Shown one piece after another: positions 34,003-43,114 of a stretch of 64,000 nt of DNA. The notes beneath the pieces are model-generated. The model was not told where the DNA came from and ran no database searches. It was given only the letters and a program-made list of their open reading frames with translations. The position numbers were made by a program, and so were the translations under genes. The stretch is from Terriglobia bacterium (GTDB taxonomy: Bacteria > Acidobacteriota > Terriglobia > Terriglobales > Acidobacteriaceae), in assembly GCA_021324365.1 (NCBI GenBank), contig JAJPJE010000032.1:1-64000 (forward strand). Reading direction: 5' to 3'. Numbering within the stretch: the first letter of the stretch is position 1; each line of letters begins with the position of its first letter.

Positions 34003-34383
34003 ATGCAGCCCCTCAGTGTAGTTATCGCTCAGCCCGACCTGCGGACTGCGAGTCAATTAGCCGCAAGTATGCGAACCAGATTTCGCAATGTAGCCGTCAC
34101 GCAGGAAAAGGAAAACTTGCGGGCGGAGATCCTGAAGTCTCGTGCGGCATTGGCCGTTGTTGACCTTGAATTGCTTCCTCTGCCGGAAGTTAAGGAACTC
34201 TGCCGTGAACTCAATAACGTTCGTGTTGTCTGCACTCATCGCATCGCGGACGAAAAACTCTGGGCGGCAGTCCTGGGCGCTGGTGCAGAAGACTGCTGCA
34301 CGGCCGGCGACATTCCTGGAATCATTTCCGCTGCGGAGCGCTCGCTGATTCCTCGCGCTCTTGCGAAAGCAAAAGCTGCATAA
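34003..34383 (+). CDS. Receiver-like single-domain protein
   Basis: A 126-residue protein with AGGAGA before the ATG. Fold pattern: LSVVIAQPD at beta-1, LAVVDLELLPLPEV with Asp54 at the phosphorylation position, VRVVCTH at beta-4 and LGAGAEDCC at beta-5. The beta-5 Lys is replaced, so it is a partly atypical receiver. It keeps the Asp that the two proteins at 2829-3756 have lost. No kinase adjacent. A strong terminator follows. Confidence 0.7.
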   Translation: MQPLSVVIAQPDLRTASQLAASMRTRFRNVAVTQEKENLRAEILKSRAALAVVDLELLPLPEVKELCRELNNVRVVCTHRIADEKLWAAVLGAGAEDCCTAGDIPGIISAAERSLIPRALAKAKAA

Positions 34384-34401
34384 TCAGAACTAATCTCATC
34401 G

Positions 34402-34428
34402 GCGCGGACGTATGGTCCGCGCTTTTTT
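34402..34428 (+). terminator. Intrinsic terminator
   Basis: GCGCGGAC-GTATG-GTCCGCGC followed by six T, 18 bases after the receiver-like gene. Confidence 0.92.
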
Positions 34429-34461
34429 ATTGCGCACGAAGTAGTTGAGACTTGTGGCGGA

Positions 34462-35601
34462 TCACGCGGTAAGGCCCAATTCTTTCAAGGATCTTCTCTC
34501 ACCACGCAATTCCAACTGATCGTAAGTGCAGAGCTTCGGATCTTTGTCGGGTCTCCACCTCAGGAACTTCGTCCCGTGGCGAAAGCGCCCGCCCGAAAAG
34601 TGATCGTACTGAACTTCACAGACGAGCTTTGGCTGGAGCGGCTCCCATTCTCCGGTGCGTTCGGTCGACCATCGGCTCGGACCACCCGGCGCGCTCCCGG
34701 TAAAACCGGAACCGTCCTTAAGCTTCTCAACAATAGGTTTCAACTTTGCCCGCATCTCGATGTTAAAGCTGGATGTAAATCCCACGTGATTCAACTTGCC
34801 GTCGTAATCGTACAGGCCAAGTAGTAGTGATCCGATCCCGCCTCCCTTACTGGCATACCGGAACCCTCCGACGACGCAATCGGCACTCCGGATGTCCTTG
34901 ATCTTCATCATTGCTGTGCGTTCACCCGACGTGTAAGGCATATCCAAACGCTTTGCCACTACGCCATCGAATCCGCTCCCGGATAGTTCAAGCATCCAAC
35001 GTTGCGCTTCTTTCAAGTCGTGCGTCATCGGCGAGAGGCGGATCGAGCGATTCCGGAGCCCCTTAAAGAATTGCTGTAGTTGCTTCTTGCGTTCACTAAG
35101 CGGACGCTCGGTCAACTCTCGCGCTTTTTCATCGACCAGCAGATCGAAGACAAGATAGCTTGCCGGTGTGTCGCGCGAGAGCTTGCGGATACGGCTTTCA
35201 GCCGGATGAATTCTCATGAGGAGATCGTCGAATGACAACTTGCCGCCATCCACAATAACGATCTCGCCGTCCATGACGAACTGCTTATGCGGAAGTTGCT
35301 GGAGAGCTTCGACCATCTCGGGAAAATAGCGCCCCAGTGGCTGACCGCTCTTCGATTGCAGCAGCACTTCGTTGTCTCGACGGAATGCCAGGCAGCGGAA
35401 CCCATCCCATTTCGGCTCGTAGATCCAGTTGTCACCTGCTGGAATCGTGTCTACCGGCCGCGCTTCCATGGGAGGGTATGGCGGCCGAATTGGCAGGTCG
35501 ATGCTCGGGAATTCGACCTTCAGCTCTTCGGGAGCGATGGCTCTATTCGCCTCAACTGCAGGCCCCTTATCCCATTTACCATGAGGTTTTGTTGCGGTCA
35601 T
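34462..35601 (-). CDS. ATP-dependent DNA ligase (LigC/LigD ligase-domain type)
   Basis: About 379 residues from ATG 35601 (frame open to 35685). Adenylation motif I EPKWDGFR with Lys64 as AMP acceptor, motif III LVFDLLV, motif IV DGVVAKR and motif V MMKIK are visible; the C-terminal part is the OB domain (KLVCEVQYDHFSGGRFRHGT). It seals nicks using ATP, probably in repair or end joining. No polymerase or phosphoesterase domain is fused and no ku gene is near, so it is closer to LigC. Confidence 0.9.
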   Translation of the reverse strand: MTATKPHGKWDKGPAVEANRAIAPEELKVEFPSIDLPIRPPYPPMEARPVDTIPAGDNWIYEPKWDGFRCLAFRRDNEVLLQSKSGQPLGRYFPEMVEALQQLPHKQFVMDGEIVIVDGGKLSFDDLLMRIHPAESRIRKLSRDTPASYLVFDLLVDEKARELTERPLSERKKQLQQFFKGLRNRSIRLSPMTHDLKEAQRWMLELSGSGFDGVVAKRLDMPYTSGERTAMMKIKDIRSADCVVGGFRYASKGGGIGSLLLGLYDYDGKLNHVGFTSSFNIEMRAKLKPIVEKLKDGSGFTGSAPGGPSRWSTERTGEWEPLQPKLVCEVQYDHFSGGRFRHGTKFLRWRPDKDPKLCTYDQLELRGERRSLKELGLTA

Positions 35602-35737
35602 CGATCTGGTTAGATGCGAAAGCTCCCTGCAGCAAATGAAGTGGCAGAGTTGGTTTTTACCGTTAGTCTTTCCGCCCGCGAGCATAGCCGTTTCACATCA
35701 CCGGAAAATGTAAGTCACTCATTTATACTGCCCATTT

Positions 35738-36619
35738 ATGCTCAAGGACATTCTTGAACAGGGGCAGAGTCTAGCGGATGAAGCCCTCGAACGCCTGTTG
35801 CCGCCCAGCACGCAATACCCGCCATCGATTCATGAGGCGATGCGGCATTCGGTGTTTGCGGGCGGCAAGCGCCTCAGGCCCATACTCTGCATGGAAGCGG
35901 CACGTATGATTGCCGGCATGCTTCCCGATGGCGTAGCCGAGCTGGGCGGGGCTATCGAGATGCTGCACACCTATTCGCTCATCCACGATGACCTTCCGGC
36001 CCTGGATAACGATGATCTTCGCCGCGGGCGCCCGACTTGTCACAAGGCTTTCGGTGAGGCTCTCGCGATTCTCGCCGGCGATGCACTACAGACCAATGCC
36101 TACGAGGTCATGGCGAACCTACGCTGTCCCGCAGAAGCACGCGTGCGCATCATCGGTGAACTGGCGCACGCAACCGGAACCATCGACGGAATGATTGGTG
36201 GGCAGGTAATGGACCTGGAATCAGAACACTCAACCCCTGATCTGAAGACGGTCGAATACATCCATCGCTCAAAGACAGGCGCCCTGATTACCGCCAGCGT
36301 CGTAACCGGCGGCCTGTATGCAGGTGGCACACCCAACGATATCGACCGGTTGCGCTGTTTCGGTCAATCACTTGGGCTCGCATTCCAGATCGTCGACGAT
36401 GTACTGGACTTGACGCAATCCTCTGAACAACTCGGCAAGACGGCTGGCAAGGACAAGAGTTCGGAGAAAGCTACTTATCCGGCGCTATTCGGAATTGATG
36501 AATCACTGCGAAAGGCCGACGCGCTGGTCAGCACTGCAATGAGTCAGCTCGAAGCCTACGGCACACGGGGGGATGCGTTGCGGACAATTGGACATTATCT
36601 GGCGGAAAGAAAGAAATGA
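35738..36619 (+). CDS. ispA: Geranyl/farnesyl diphosphate synthase
   Basis: A 293-residue all-helical prenyltransferase. First Asp-rich motif D84-D85-LPAL-D90 followed by DDLRRGRPTCHKAFGEA, GGKRLRP for diphosphate binding, and second motif FQIVDDVLDLT. It condenses IPP with allylic diphosphates, giving C15 (possibly C20) for quinones and undecaprenyl-PP. The two residues before the first motif and the insertion type fit bacterial FPP synthase. Stop overlaps the start of bshB1 by 4 bases (ATGA). Confidence 0.93.
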   Translation: MLKDILEQGQSLADEALERLLPPSTQYPPSIHEAMRHSVFAGGKRLRPILCMEAARMIAGMLPDGVAELGGAIEMLHTYSLIHDDLPALDNDDLRRGRPTCHKAFGEALAILAGDALQTNAYEVMANLRCPAEARVRIIGELAHATGTIDGMIGGQVMDLESEHSTPDLKTVEYIHRSKTGALITASVVTGGLYAGGTPNDIDRLRCFGQSLGLAFQIVDDVLDLTQSSEQLGKTAGKDKSSEKATYPALFGIDESLRKADALVSTAMSQLEAYGTRGDALRTIGHYLAERKK

Positions 36620-37398
36620 ATGCATCGGCGCTGGATGTCCTGGCGATTGCTGCGCATCGCGACGACGTGGAGCAGACCTGCGGCGGCACGCTGCTGAAAG
36701 CTGCGCAGCGCGGACAGCGGACTGGAATTCTTGACCTCACACGGGGCGAGCTCGGGACGCGCGGCACGGCTGACGACCGGGAGCGCGAGGCGGTGGACGC
36801 GGCCAAAATTCTTGGCGTGTCGTGGCGCGGCGCGCTCGATATTCCTGACGGGCGGGTCGAAAACACATACGAAAATCGTCTGAAGGTCGCATATGTGATC
36901 CGGCTTACGCGTCCCCGTGTCGTCATACTTCCCTATTGGAAAGGGCGTCACCCGGATCACTACACGTGCTCGATGCTCGGCTATGAAGCGTGTTTCCTGG
37001 CTGGTTTGACAAAGCTGGATCTGAGCTCAGTTTCCGAGTCGTCTCTGCACTTGAATCTGACGACTGACCACTGGCAGCGGACAGCTAAGCTCCTACCACA
37101 GCGGCCATTCAAAATTCTGTACGCGACCTTGTACTACGACGTGCGGCCCACCTTTGTGATCGACATTTCTCAGCAGTTCGAAGGGAAGCTGAAATCGATT
37201 CTTGCCTACAAATCTCAATTCAGCGACCAGCAGGCAGGAGCCGATATCTTCCCTGCCGCCGCCGAAATCCGCACGCGCGTGGAATCCATGGCGCGCTTCT
37301 ACGGCATGCTCGCCGGAGTCGACCACGCGGAACCCTTCCTGCAGAAAGAAGTCGGGCTGGTGGAGGACCTGACCGCTATTCCGGTAAAGTCGATTTGA
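36616..37398 (+). CDS. bshB1: Bacillithiol biosynthesis deacetylase BshB1-type (PIG-L family)
   Basis: A 260-residue zinc deacetylase. The zinc motif is H14-R-D16-D17-V, with Arg instead of the usual Pro (AHPDD). TCGGTLLKAAQRGQRTGILD, LTRGELGTRGTADDREREAV and WKGRHPDHYTC match BshB1, which removes the acetyl group from GlcNAc-malate to give GlcN-malate for bacillithiol. The glycosyltransferase and BshC genes are not in the window. Coupled to ispA by a 4-base overlap. Confidence 0.88.
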   Translation: MNASALDVLAIAAHRDDVEQTCGGTLLKAAQRGQRTGILDLTRGELGTRGTADDREREAVDAAKILGVSWRGALDIPDGRVENTYENRLKVAYVIRLTRPRVVILPYWKGRHPDHYTCSMLGYEACFLAGLTKLDLSSVSESSLHLNLTTDHWQRTAKLLPQRPFKILYATLYYDVRPTFVIDISQQFEGKLKSILAYKSQFSDQQAGADIFPAAAEIRTRVESMARFYGMLAGVDHAEPFLQKEVGLVEDLTAIPVKSI

Positions 37399-37454
37399 AA
37401 AGAAGCAATCACCATGAGCTATCAGCACTCAGGAAAATCGGCGTTGCAGTCACG

Positions 37455-38138
37455 CTATCGCTTCCTCGCCACCGCCACCCCGTCACGGATCGGCAGGATC
37501 GTAGTAAAGAAATCCTTGTCCGCGTACATGGCCTTATTCAGCTCAACGATTGCCTTGGTGCTCTCCTGCTGTGAAGGCTTAAGCTCAGGGTTCCCGGCTG
37601 CGTATGACACGCGCCCGCTCCAGAGCACGTTGTCGGCGACGAATAATCCGCCTCTGCGGATGCGGGAACGCGCGAGTCGCCATGCCCGTGGATAATCTTC
37701 TTTGTCGATATCGCAAAAGATGATATCGAATTCGCGATTCTGTTCCGACAGTACTTCCAATGCATCGCCCACGTGCACTGTGATTCGATCGCTCACGCCC
37801 GCGCGCTGGAAATAGCCGCGGGCCTCGTCTGCCTTCTTCGAGTCTCCGTCCGTGTAAATCACCTGTCCACCTTCGCTGACGGCCCTTGCCCACCAGATAG
37901 TCGAATACCCGATGGCCGATCCGGCCTCGAACACCTTTTTGGCGCCAATCATCTGCGCGAGTTGGGTGAACACTCGGCCGACGATCGGACCTACAATCGG
38001 AATATCGCGTTTCTCGGCCTGCTCTTCCATTTCCTGGAGGACAGCGTCGCGTTGCGGAAGCATGGCATAGAGATAGCGCTCCACAGCCTCCCCGGTGATT
38101 GTCTGCGCATCGGGATAATTGCTCTGATTGAATTTCAT
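37455..38138 (-). CDS. SAM-dependent O-methyltransferase (family 3, catechol/CCoAOMT-like)
   Basis: A 227-residue class I methyltransferase. GAKKVFEAGSAIGYSTIWWA is motif I, followed by VIYTDGDSKKADEARGYFQR and FDIIFCDIDKEDYP with metal-ligand acidic residues, and GGLFVADNVLWSG with Asp-Asn. Family 3 members methylate catechol-type hydroxyls with Mg2+. It starts two bases after the UPF0173 gene, an operon; physiological substrate unknown. Confidence 0.9.
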   Translation of the reverse strand: MKFNQSNYPDAQTITGEAVERYLYAMLPQRDAVLQEMEEQAEKRDIPIVGPIVGRVFTQLAQMIGAKKVFEAGSAIGYSTIWWARAVSEGGQVIYTDGDSKKADEARGYFQRAGVSDRITVHVGDALEVLSEQNREFDIIFCDIDKEDYPRAWRLARSRIRRGGLFVADNVLWSGRVSYAAGNPELKPSQQESTKAIVELNKAMYADKDFFTTILPIRDGVAVARKR

Positions 38139-38140
38139 GC

Positions 38141-38848
38141 TTATTCGAGTGTCTGTCCTGGTTTCATTGCCACAATGTTTGTTGATTTTGGCGCGTACTT
38201 CTCCAATTCTTGTGGAGTCCCGATCAGCACGGGAAAAGTTCCAAAGTGCATTGGGATGACGTGTTTGGGTTGCAGCAGGTTCAGCGCATATCCTGCCTCG
38301 CGCGGCGACATAACGAAATGATCGCCAACAGGAAGGCAGGCGACGTCTGGCGCATACAGCTCATGAATGATCTTCATGTCGCCAAAGACCGCGGTGTCGC
38401 CCGCATGATAGAGCTTCAGCCCGCTTTCAAACTGAATGACGTAGCCGCAGGCTTCGCCGCCATAAACGATCGATCCATCATCGTCCTGAATGCCGCAGGA
38501 ATGGACGGCGTTGACCATGGTGACGCGAATGTCTTCTACCTGCTGCGTGCCGCCCTTGTTCATTGGAGCGATCTGCTGCACGCCTTTCTTCTGCATCCAG
38601 GTGCAGAGCTCGAAAATTCCGACTACCTTCGAATTATGTTTTCTGGCAATGGCAACCGCGTCGCCGATGTGGTCGAAGTGTCCATGCGTGCACACCAGCA
38701 GGTCAGCCTTCCTCACGTTTTTTTCGGACTCGGGGCACATCGGGTTACCCATCACCCAGGGATCGATATAGACAGTTGTTCCACGTTTGGTTTGAATGCG
38801 GAAAGTTGCATGCCCCAGCCACGTCAGTTTAATACCCTTCAGATCCAT
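38141..38848 (-). CDS. UPF0173 metal-dependent hydrolase (metallo-beta-lactamase fold)
   Basis: A 235-residue protein. ITWLGHATF-like start (KLTWLGHATFRIQ), the metal motif T-H55-G-H57-F-D59-H60, later NAVHSCG, LYHAGDTAVFGDM and VIPMHFGTFP. This is the full set of ligands of the UPF0173 group of the beta-lactamase superfamily. Substrate not known. Operonic with the O-methyltransferase and divergent from hpt. Confidence 0.92.
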   Translation of the reverse strand: MDLKGIKLTWLGHATFRIQTKRGTTVYIDPWVMGNPMCPESEKNVRKADLLVCTHGHFDHIGDAVAIARKHNSKVVGIFELCTWMQKKGVQQIAPMNKGGTQQVEDIRVTMVNAVHSCGIQDDDGSIVYGGEACGYVIQFESGLKLYHAGDTAVFGDMKIIHELYAPDVACLPVGDHFVMSPREAGYALNLLQPKHVIPMHFGTFPVLIGTPQELEKYAPKSTNIVAMKPGQTLE

Positions 38849-38949
38849 AGCTCACCTTTCAACCCAACCAAAAGAAGATGCATTCTAGCCGCCGCGTTGT
38901 CTCCCCCGCAATTTAATGACGTTCGGTTTATGTTTGGTTAATCTTAGGC

Positions 38950-39495
38950 ATGCACGGCGCGCCACAGTCTCCCGAACTCCGAGTCCTTCTGACCCGCGAG
39001 CGCATACAGGCGCGCGTTGCCCAGATGGCAGCAGATATTTCACGCGACTATGCGGACCAATCGGTCGTGCTCGTTGGAGTGTTGAAAGGAGCAGCCATTT
39101 TTCTCAGTGATCTCGCGCGCCAGATTCAACTCGATGCCACTTTCGACTTTATCAGCGTTTCGAGCTATGGAAGCGGCAAACAGTCCAGCGGGGAGGTGCG
39201 CTTGAATAAAGACGTGGACCAATCCATGGCCAACAAGAACATTATTCTTGTGGAAGACATTCTCGATACCGGTCTGACGTTGCAATTCTTGCGCCGCCTC
39301 TTTCTGAATCGCGCTCCCCGTAGCGTGAAGATAGCCGCACTGCTCGATAAGAAATCCCGACGAACCGAACCCGTAGAAGCAGATTACGTCGGCTTCGTCA
39401 TCCCTGATGAATTCGTTGTCGGCTATGGACTCGATTACAACGAGCGCTACCGCAATCTCCCGGACATTTGTATTCTTCCTCCGGAAATGCAGTAG
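38950..39495 (+). CDS. hpt: Hypoxanthine phosphoribosyltransferase
   Basis: A 181-residue enzyme with the PRPP-binding motif V101-EDILDTGLT110 and the flexible loop SSYGSGKQSSGEVRLNKD; VVLVGVLKGAAIFLSDLAR is typical. It salvages hypoxanthine and guanine to IMP and GMP. Starts at ATG 38950; divergent promoter region of ~100 bases shared with the UPF0173 gene. Confidence 0.94.
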   Translation: MHGAPQSPELRVLLTRERIQARVAQMAADISRDYADQSVVLVGVLKGAAIFLSDLARQIQLDATFDFISVSSYGSGKQSSGEVRLNKDVDQSMANKNIILVEDILDTGLTLQFLRRLFLNRAPRSVKIAALLDKKSRRTEPVEADYVGFVIPDEFVVGYGLDYNERYRNLPDICILPPEMQ

Positions 39496-39576
39496 GCCTG
39501 TTGCGCACACCTGCCCTCGACGTCTGATCGATGGCAGCTCGACGCCGGCTGTTATCATGACCAAGACTCTGCCGGG

Positions 39577-41364
39577 ATGAACGTCAGCACAGCCAAATCG
39601 AATGCAAGTATCGAGACATTTCTTCTCGAAGTAGCCGACGTGGTCAATACCACGCTCGATCTCGATACCCTGTTGCGCCGCGTTGCTGAGATCATCCGGC
39701 GAATTATCGATTACCAGATTTTCGCCATTCTTCTGCTCAATGAAAAGACCCAGGAGCTCCGCTTTCGGTTTGCCATCGGACACACGCCTGAAACGGTAGA
39801 GAAAACCCGCGTAAAGGTCGGCGAGGGCGTCACTGGCCTCGCTGTTCAGAACCGTGAAACAGTCCTGGTGAACGACGTCAGCAGCACACCATACTACATC
39901 GAAGCAATCCCGGAAGTCCGTTCTGAGCTGGCGATTCCACTGATCGTTAAAAATCACGTTATCGGCGTCATCGACATCGAATCGACGCAGGCCAACTACT
40001 TCACCGAAGAGCACTCGCGCCTTCTGACGGTCGTTGGCTCGCGTATTGCGATGGGCATCGAGAACGCGCGCCTTTACACCCGCATCTCGCGCCAGGCGCG
40101 GACTCTGACACTGCTGAACGAAATCAGCCGCGACCTGTCTTCGATCCTCAATTTGGATGAACTGCTGAAGCGTATCGGCGAGCAACTCACTCGTATTATC
40201 GACTACCAGATGTTCAGCATTCTGCTCGTCGATTCCACGGGCACGAAACTGGATCACCGCTTTTCTCTTCGTTTCAATGAAAAGGTTCAGATCAAGCAGC
40301 AGATTCCGGTCGGAGAGGGTTTGGTTGGCTATGCGGCAAAACAAAAAGAGCCTCTGCTCGTCCCCGATGTGACCAAAGATCCGCGTTATATCAAGCTAAA
40401 TCCGGAGACACGTTCTGAACTGGTGGTGCCGCTGATTCACAAGGGCAACTGCATTGGTGTCCTGGATCTCGAGCACACGAAGCGGCGTTTTTTCACGGAA
40501 GATCACCTGCGGACCATGACGACACTGGCGGCGCAGATCGCGATCGCCATCGAGAATGCGCGGTTGTACGAGCGGGTGACGCTGCAGGAGCAACGCCTGG
40601 AGCGCGACCTGGCCCTGGCTCGTACGCTCCAGTTTCGCTTGCTCCCTGGCAAGTTCCCTTCTCTCGCGAATGCGGAGCTAGCGGCTCGATTCAATCCAGC
40701 TCAGGCGATTGGCGGCGATCTCTACGATTTTCTCCAGTATCCGCCCAGTCCGTCTGGCGGCTGCCCGAACTGCCTTGGCATCGCGATAGGCGACGTGAGC
40801 GGCAAAGGTCCGGCTGCGGCACTTTATGCGGCGCTGGTCAGCGGATTCCTTCGTTCCCACGCAACCGACCGTCCCGGCGCAGCCGAAATGCTGTTCCTGA
40901 TCAACAAATCTCTCGCCGAGCGCCGCGTGGATGCCCAGTACGTCACGCTGGCTTACGCAACGTGGAAAGACGAGGATCGCATTCTGCAGGTTGCGAATTC
41001 CGGCCTACCGCGTCCCATTTATTGCAATCAGGGCAAGCTCCAGCGCGTGGAAGCAGTAGGTCTGCCTCTTGGGCTGTTTGATACCGTCGAGCACGAGCAA
41101 CTGGCATTCAAAGCTCTACCCGGAGACGTTTTCGTCTTCTTCAGCGACGGCTTGGTCGACGCTACCAGCCCGGAGGGCGTTCTGTTTGGGCGCGGCCGGA
41201 TTGAAAAACTTGTTGAACAAAACTGGAGACTCAATGCCGATGACCTTGTAAAGGTGCTTTTCCAGGCGGCTAAAGATCACACGGCCGGCGCCGAACAATT
41301 CGATGATCAGACCGTTGTCGCATTGAAAGTCAAAGGATCAAGCAAAACTCGCACGCAAAAATGA
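39577..41364 (+). CDS. GAF-GAF-PP2C (RsbU/SpoIIE-type) protein phosphatase
   Basis: A 595-residue cytoplasmic sensor phosphatase. Two GAF domains (about 20-165 and 190-340) show near-duplicate sequence: VGEGVTGLAVQ, RSELAIPLIVKNHVIGVIDI and VGEGLVGYAAK, RSELVVPLIHKGNCIGVLDL. A linker helix (LERDLALARTLQFRLLPG) leads to a PP2C domain with metal Asp residues in GGDLYDF, GDVSGKGPAAALYAAL, FSDGLVDATSPEG and DDQTVVAL. Such proteins dephosphorylate anti-sigma antagonists. No partner switching genes are near. Its stop overlaps lysA by 4 bases. Confidence 0.92.
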   Translation: MNVSTAKSNASIETFLLEVADVVNTTLDLDTLLRRVAEIIRRIIDYQIFAILLLNEKTQELRFRFAIGHTPETVEKTRVKVGEGVTGLAVQNRETVLVNDVSSTPYYIEAIPEVRSELAIPLIVKNHVIGVIDIESTQANYFTEEHSRLLTVVGSRIAMGIENARLYTRISRQARTLTLLNEISRDLSSILNLDELLKRIGEQLTRIIDYQMFSILLVDSTGTKLDHRFSLRFNEKVQIKQQIPVGEGLVGYAAKQKEPLLVPDVTKDPRYIKLNPETRSELVVPLIHKGNCIGVLDLEHTKRRFFTEDHLRTMTTLAAQIAIAIENARLYERVTLQEQRLERDLALARTLQFRLLPGKFPSLANAELAARFNPAQAIGGDLYDFLQYPPSPSGGCPNCLGIAIGDVSGKGPAAALYAALVSGFLRSHATDRPGAAEMLFLINKSLAERRVDAQYVTLAYATWKDEDRILQVANSGLPRPIYCNQGKLQRVEAVGLPLGLFDTVEHEQLAFKALPGDVFVFFSDGLVDATSPEGVLFGRGRIEKLVEQNWRLNADDLVKVLFQAAKDHTAGAEQFDDQTVVALKVKGSSKTRTQK

Positions 41365-42677
41365 CCAAATCCTCACAACCTGAAGGGCGGCCCCCTGCAT
41401 TTCCCTATCTGGCGGATCCGCGTAGAAAAGCTATGCGCAAACTGCATTGCGAACGACTTCCGCTCAACAAACTCGCTGAACAGTACGGCACACCGCTGTA
41501 CGTGTATTCGGGATCGACAGTTCGCAGCCGCTATCAGGCGTTCGATGCCGCATTTGACTCCATACCGCACCTGGTCTGCTACTCGGTGAAAGCAAATTCG
41601 AATCTCTCGATTCTGCGCATGCTCAGCAAAATGAGATCGGGATTTGACATTGTCTCCGGAGGCGAACTCGAGCGCGTCCTCGTTGCTGATAAGAAGGCCG
41701 CAGAGCGCGTTGTGTTTTCAGGAGTTGGCAAGACGGCGCCGGAAATGGATCTGGCGCTGCGATCCGGCATTCTGATGTTCAATGTTGAAAGCACCTCGGA
41801 GGTTGAGCTGCTTGCGAACCGCGCTTCAAGACTGAAGAAGCATGCTCGCGTTGCCGTCCGCGTCAACCCCGATGTGTTTGCCGAAACTCATCCTTATATT
41901 TCTACCGGACTCCGGAAACACAAGTTCGGTGTGCCAATCGAAGAGGCACGCGGACTGTACCGAACCATTGCGCGTCATCGTTATCTCAAAGCGTCGGGCG
42001 TCAGCGTACACATCGGGTCGCAGATAACCAGCGTAGGTCCATTCGGCGACGCCATGCAGCGCGTGGCGGATTTCGTTGGCGTACTCCGTTCCGATGGACA
42101 TCAAATCGATTACATCGACGCGGGCGGCGGCCTCGGCATTCAATATCACGAGGCCGCGCTGGATACTTTTCCAGAGAAGGCAAAAACGTATGCGGTATCG
42201 ATCTCTAAGCCGCTGGCCGAATTGGGCGTTACTCTTCTGCTCGAACCTGGCCGCTCGATTATCGGACCGGCCGGAGCACTGCTCACGCGCGTCCTTTATC
42301 ACAAGCAAAACGATGGAAAGCAGTTCCTCATCGTGGACGCGGCGATGAATGACTTGATTCGTCCGACGCTGTACAGTGCCCATCACGAGATTGTCCCCGT
42401 GGACTTGGCACCCGATGCAAAGACTGCAACCTATGATGTTGTGGGACCGATCTGCGAGACGGGCGATTTCTTTGCGCGCGATCGCGAGTTGCCCGTGACT
42501 GGTGAAGGTCAATTATTGGCCATTCTGGATGCGGGCGCGTATGGGATGTCGATCGCGTCGAACTACAACACGCGTTCTCGCCCACCTGAAGTGTTAGTCG
42601 ACGGCAAGAAAGTCAGACTGATTCGCCGGCGCGAAACGGTGCGCGACCAGGTCCGCATTGAGCGCAAAAGCCTTTAA
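41361..42677 (+). CDS. lysA: Diaminopimelate decarboxylase
   Basis: A 438-residue PLP enzyme of the alanine racemase-like fold. PLP-Lys77 in YSVKANSN, GFDIVSGGELERVL, HIGSQI, GGGLGIQY, EPGRSIIGPAG and CETGDFFARDRELP are all present. It converts meso-diaminopimelate to L-lysine. The start ATG lies in the overlap with the GAF-phosphatase stop. The N-terminus carries ~25 extra residues before the core. Converges and overlaps by 4 bases with the next minus-strand gene. Confidence 0.95.
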   Translation: MTKSSQPEGRPPAFPYLADPRRKAMRKLHCERLPLNKLAEQYGTPLYVYSGSTVRSRYQAFDAAFDSIPHLVCYSVKANSNLSILRMLSKMRSGFDIVSGGELERVLVADKKAAERVVFSGVGKTAPEMDLALRSGILMFNVESTSEVELLANRASRLKKHARVAVRVNPDVFAETHPYISTGLRKHKFGVPIEEARGLYRTIARHRYLKASGVSVHIGSQITSVGPFGDAMQRVADFVGVLRSDGHQIDYIDAGGGLGIQYHEAALDTFPEKAKTYAVSISKPLAELGVTLLLEPGRSIIGPAGALLTRVLYHKQNDGKQFLIVDAAMNDLIRPTLYSAHHEIVPVDLAPDAKTATYDVVGPICETGDFFARDRELPVTGEGQLLAILDAGAYGMSIASNYNTRSRPPEVLVDGKKVRLIRRRETVRDQVRIERKSL

Positions 42678-43072
42678 TCGTAGAGTTCAGACAGCGATGC
42701 ATATGCCCGCCGAAGGTGCGGAATCACAATACTGCCTCCGACTACCAGTGCGACGTTCAGGGCTTCTTCCTGCTCCTGCCGCGTCGCCGCAAGCCGGTAC
42801 GACTGGATGATGTGATACTTGATGCAATCATCGCAGCGTAGTCCGGCGGAAACCACGAGTCCCATCAGTTCTTTGTACTTCGCAGGAATCGCACCTTCGA
42901 GATACGTGTTGTGGTCGATATTCTGGAAGCGTTTGACCAGATAGTTATCAGCAGCGGTAACGATCTCGTTGAGCCGGGACCGATCCTGCAGAAACTGCCG
43001 AGCGATGGCGCTTTTTGTTGCAACATCCTCTTCCGAATGCTGATATACAGGCTCGCTTCGTTCAGAACTCAT
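42674..43072 (-). CDS. Carboxymuconolactone decarboxylase/AhpD-like protein
   Basis: A 132-residue helical protein: IPAKYKELMGLVVSAGLRCDDCIKYHI carries the CxxC of AhpD-like proteins (CDDC) with the downstream His, and EEALNVALVVGGSIVIPHL follows. Likely a thiol-dependent peroxidase-type activity. Substrate unknown. Confidence 0.87.
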   Translation of the reverse strand: MSSERSEPVYQHSEEDVATKSAIARQFLQDRSRLNEIVTAADNYLVKRFQNIDHNTYLEGAIPAKYKELMGLVVSAGLRCDDCIKYHIIQSYRLAATRQEQEEALNVALVVGGSIVIPHLRRAYASLSELYD

Positions 43073-43114
43073 GTTGTCGAGAATAGCAGCAGGGTTGGAG
43101 AGTGTCAGTACTTC

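Noticed and set aside
39040-40344. A 434-codon minus-strand open frame
   Set aside because: Antisense to hpt and the GAF-phosphatase gene, both of which have complete family motifs.
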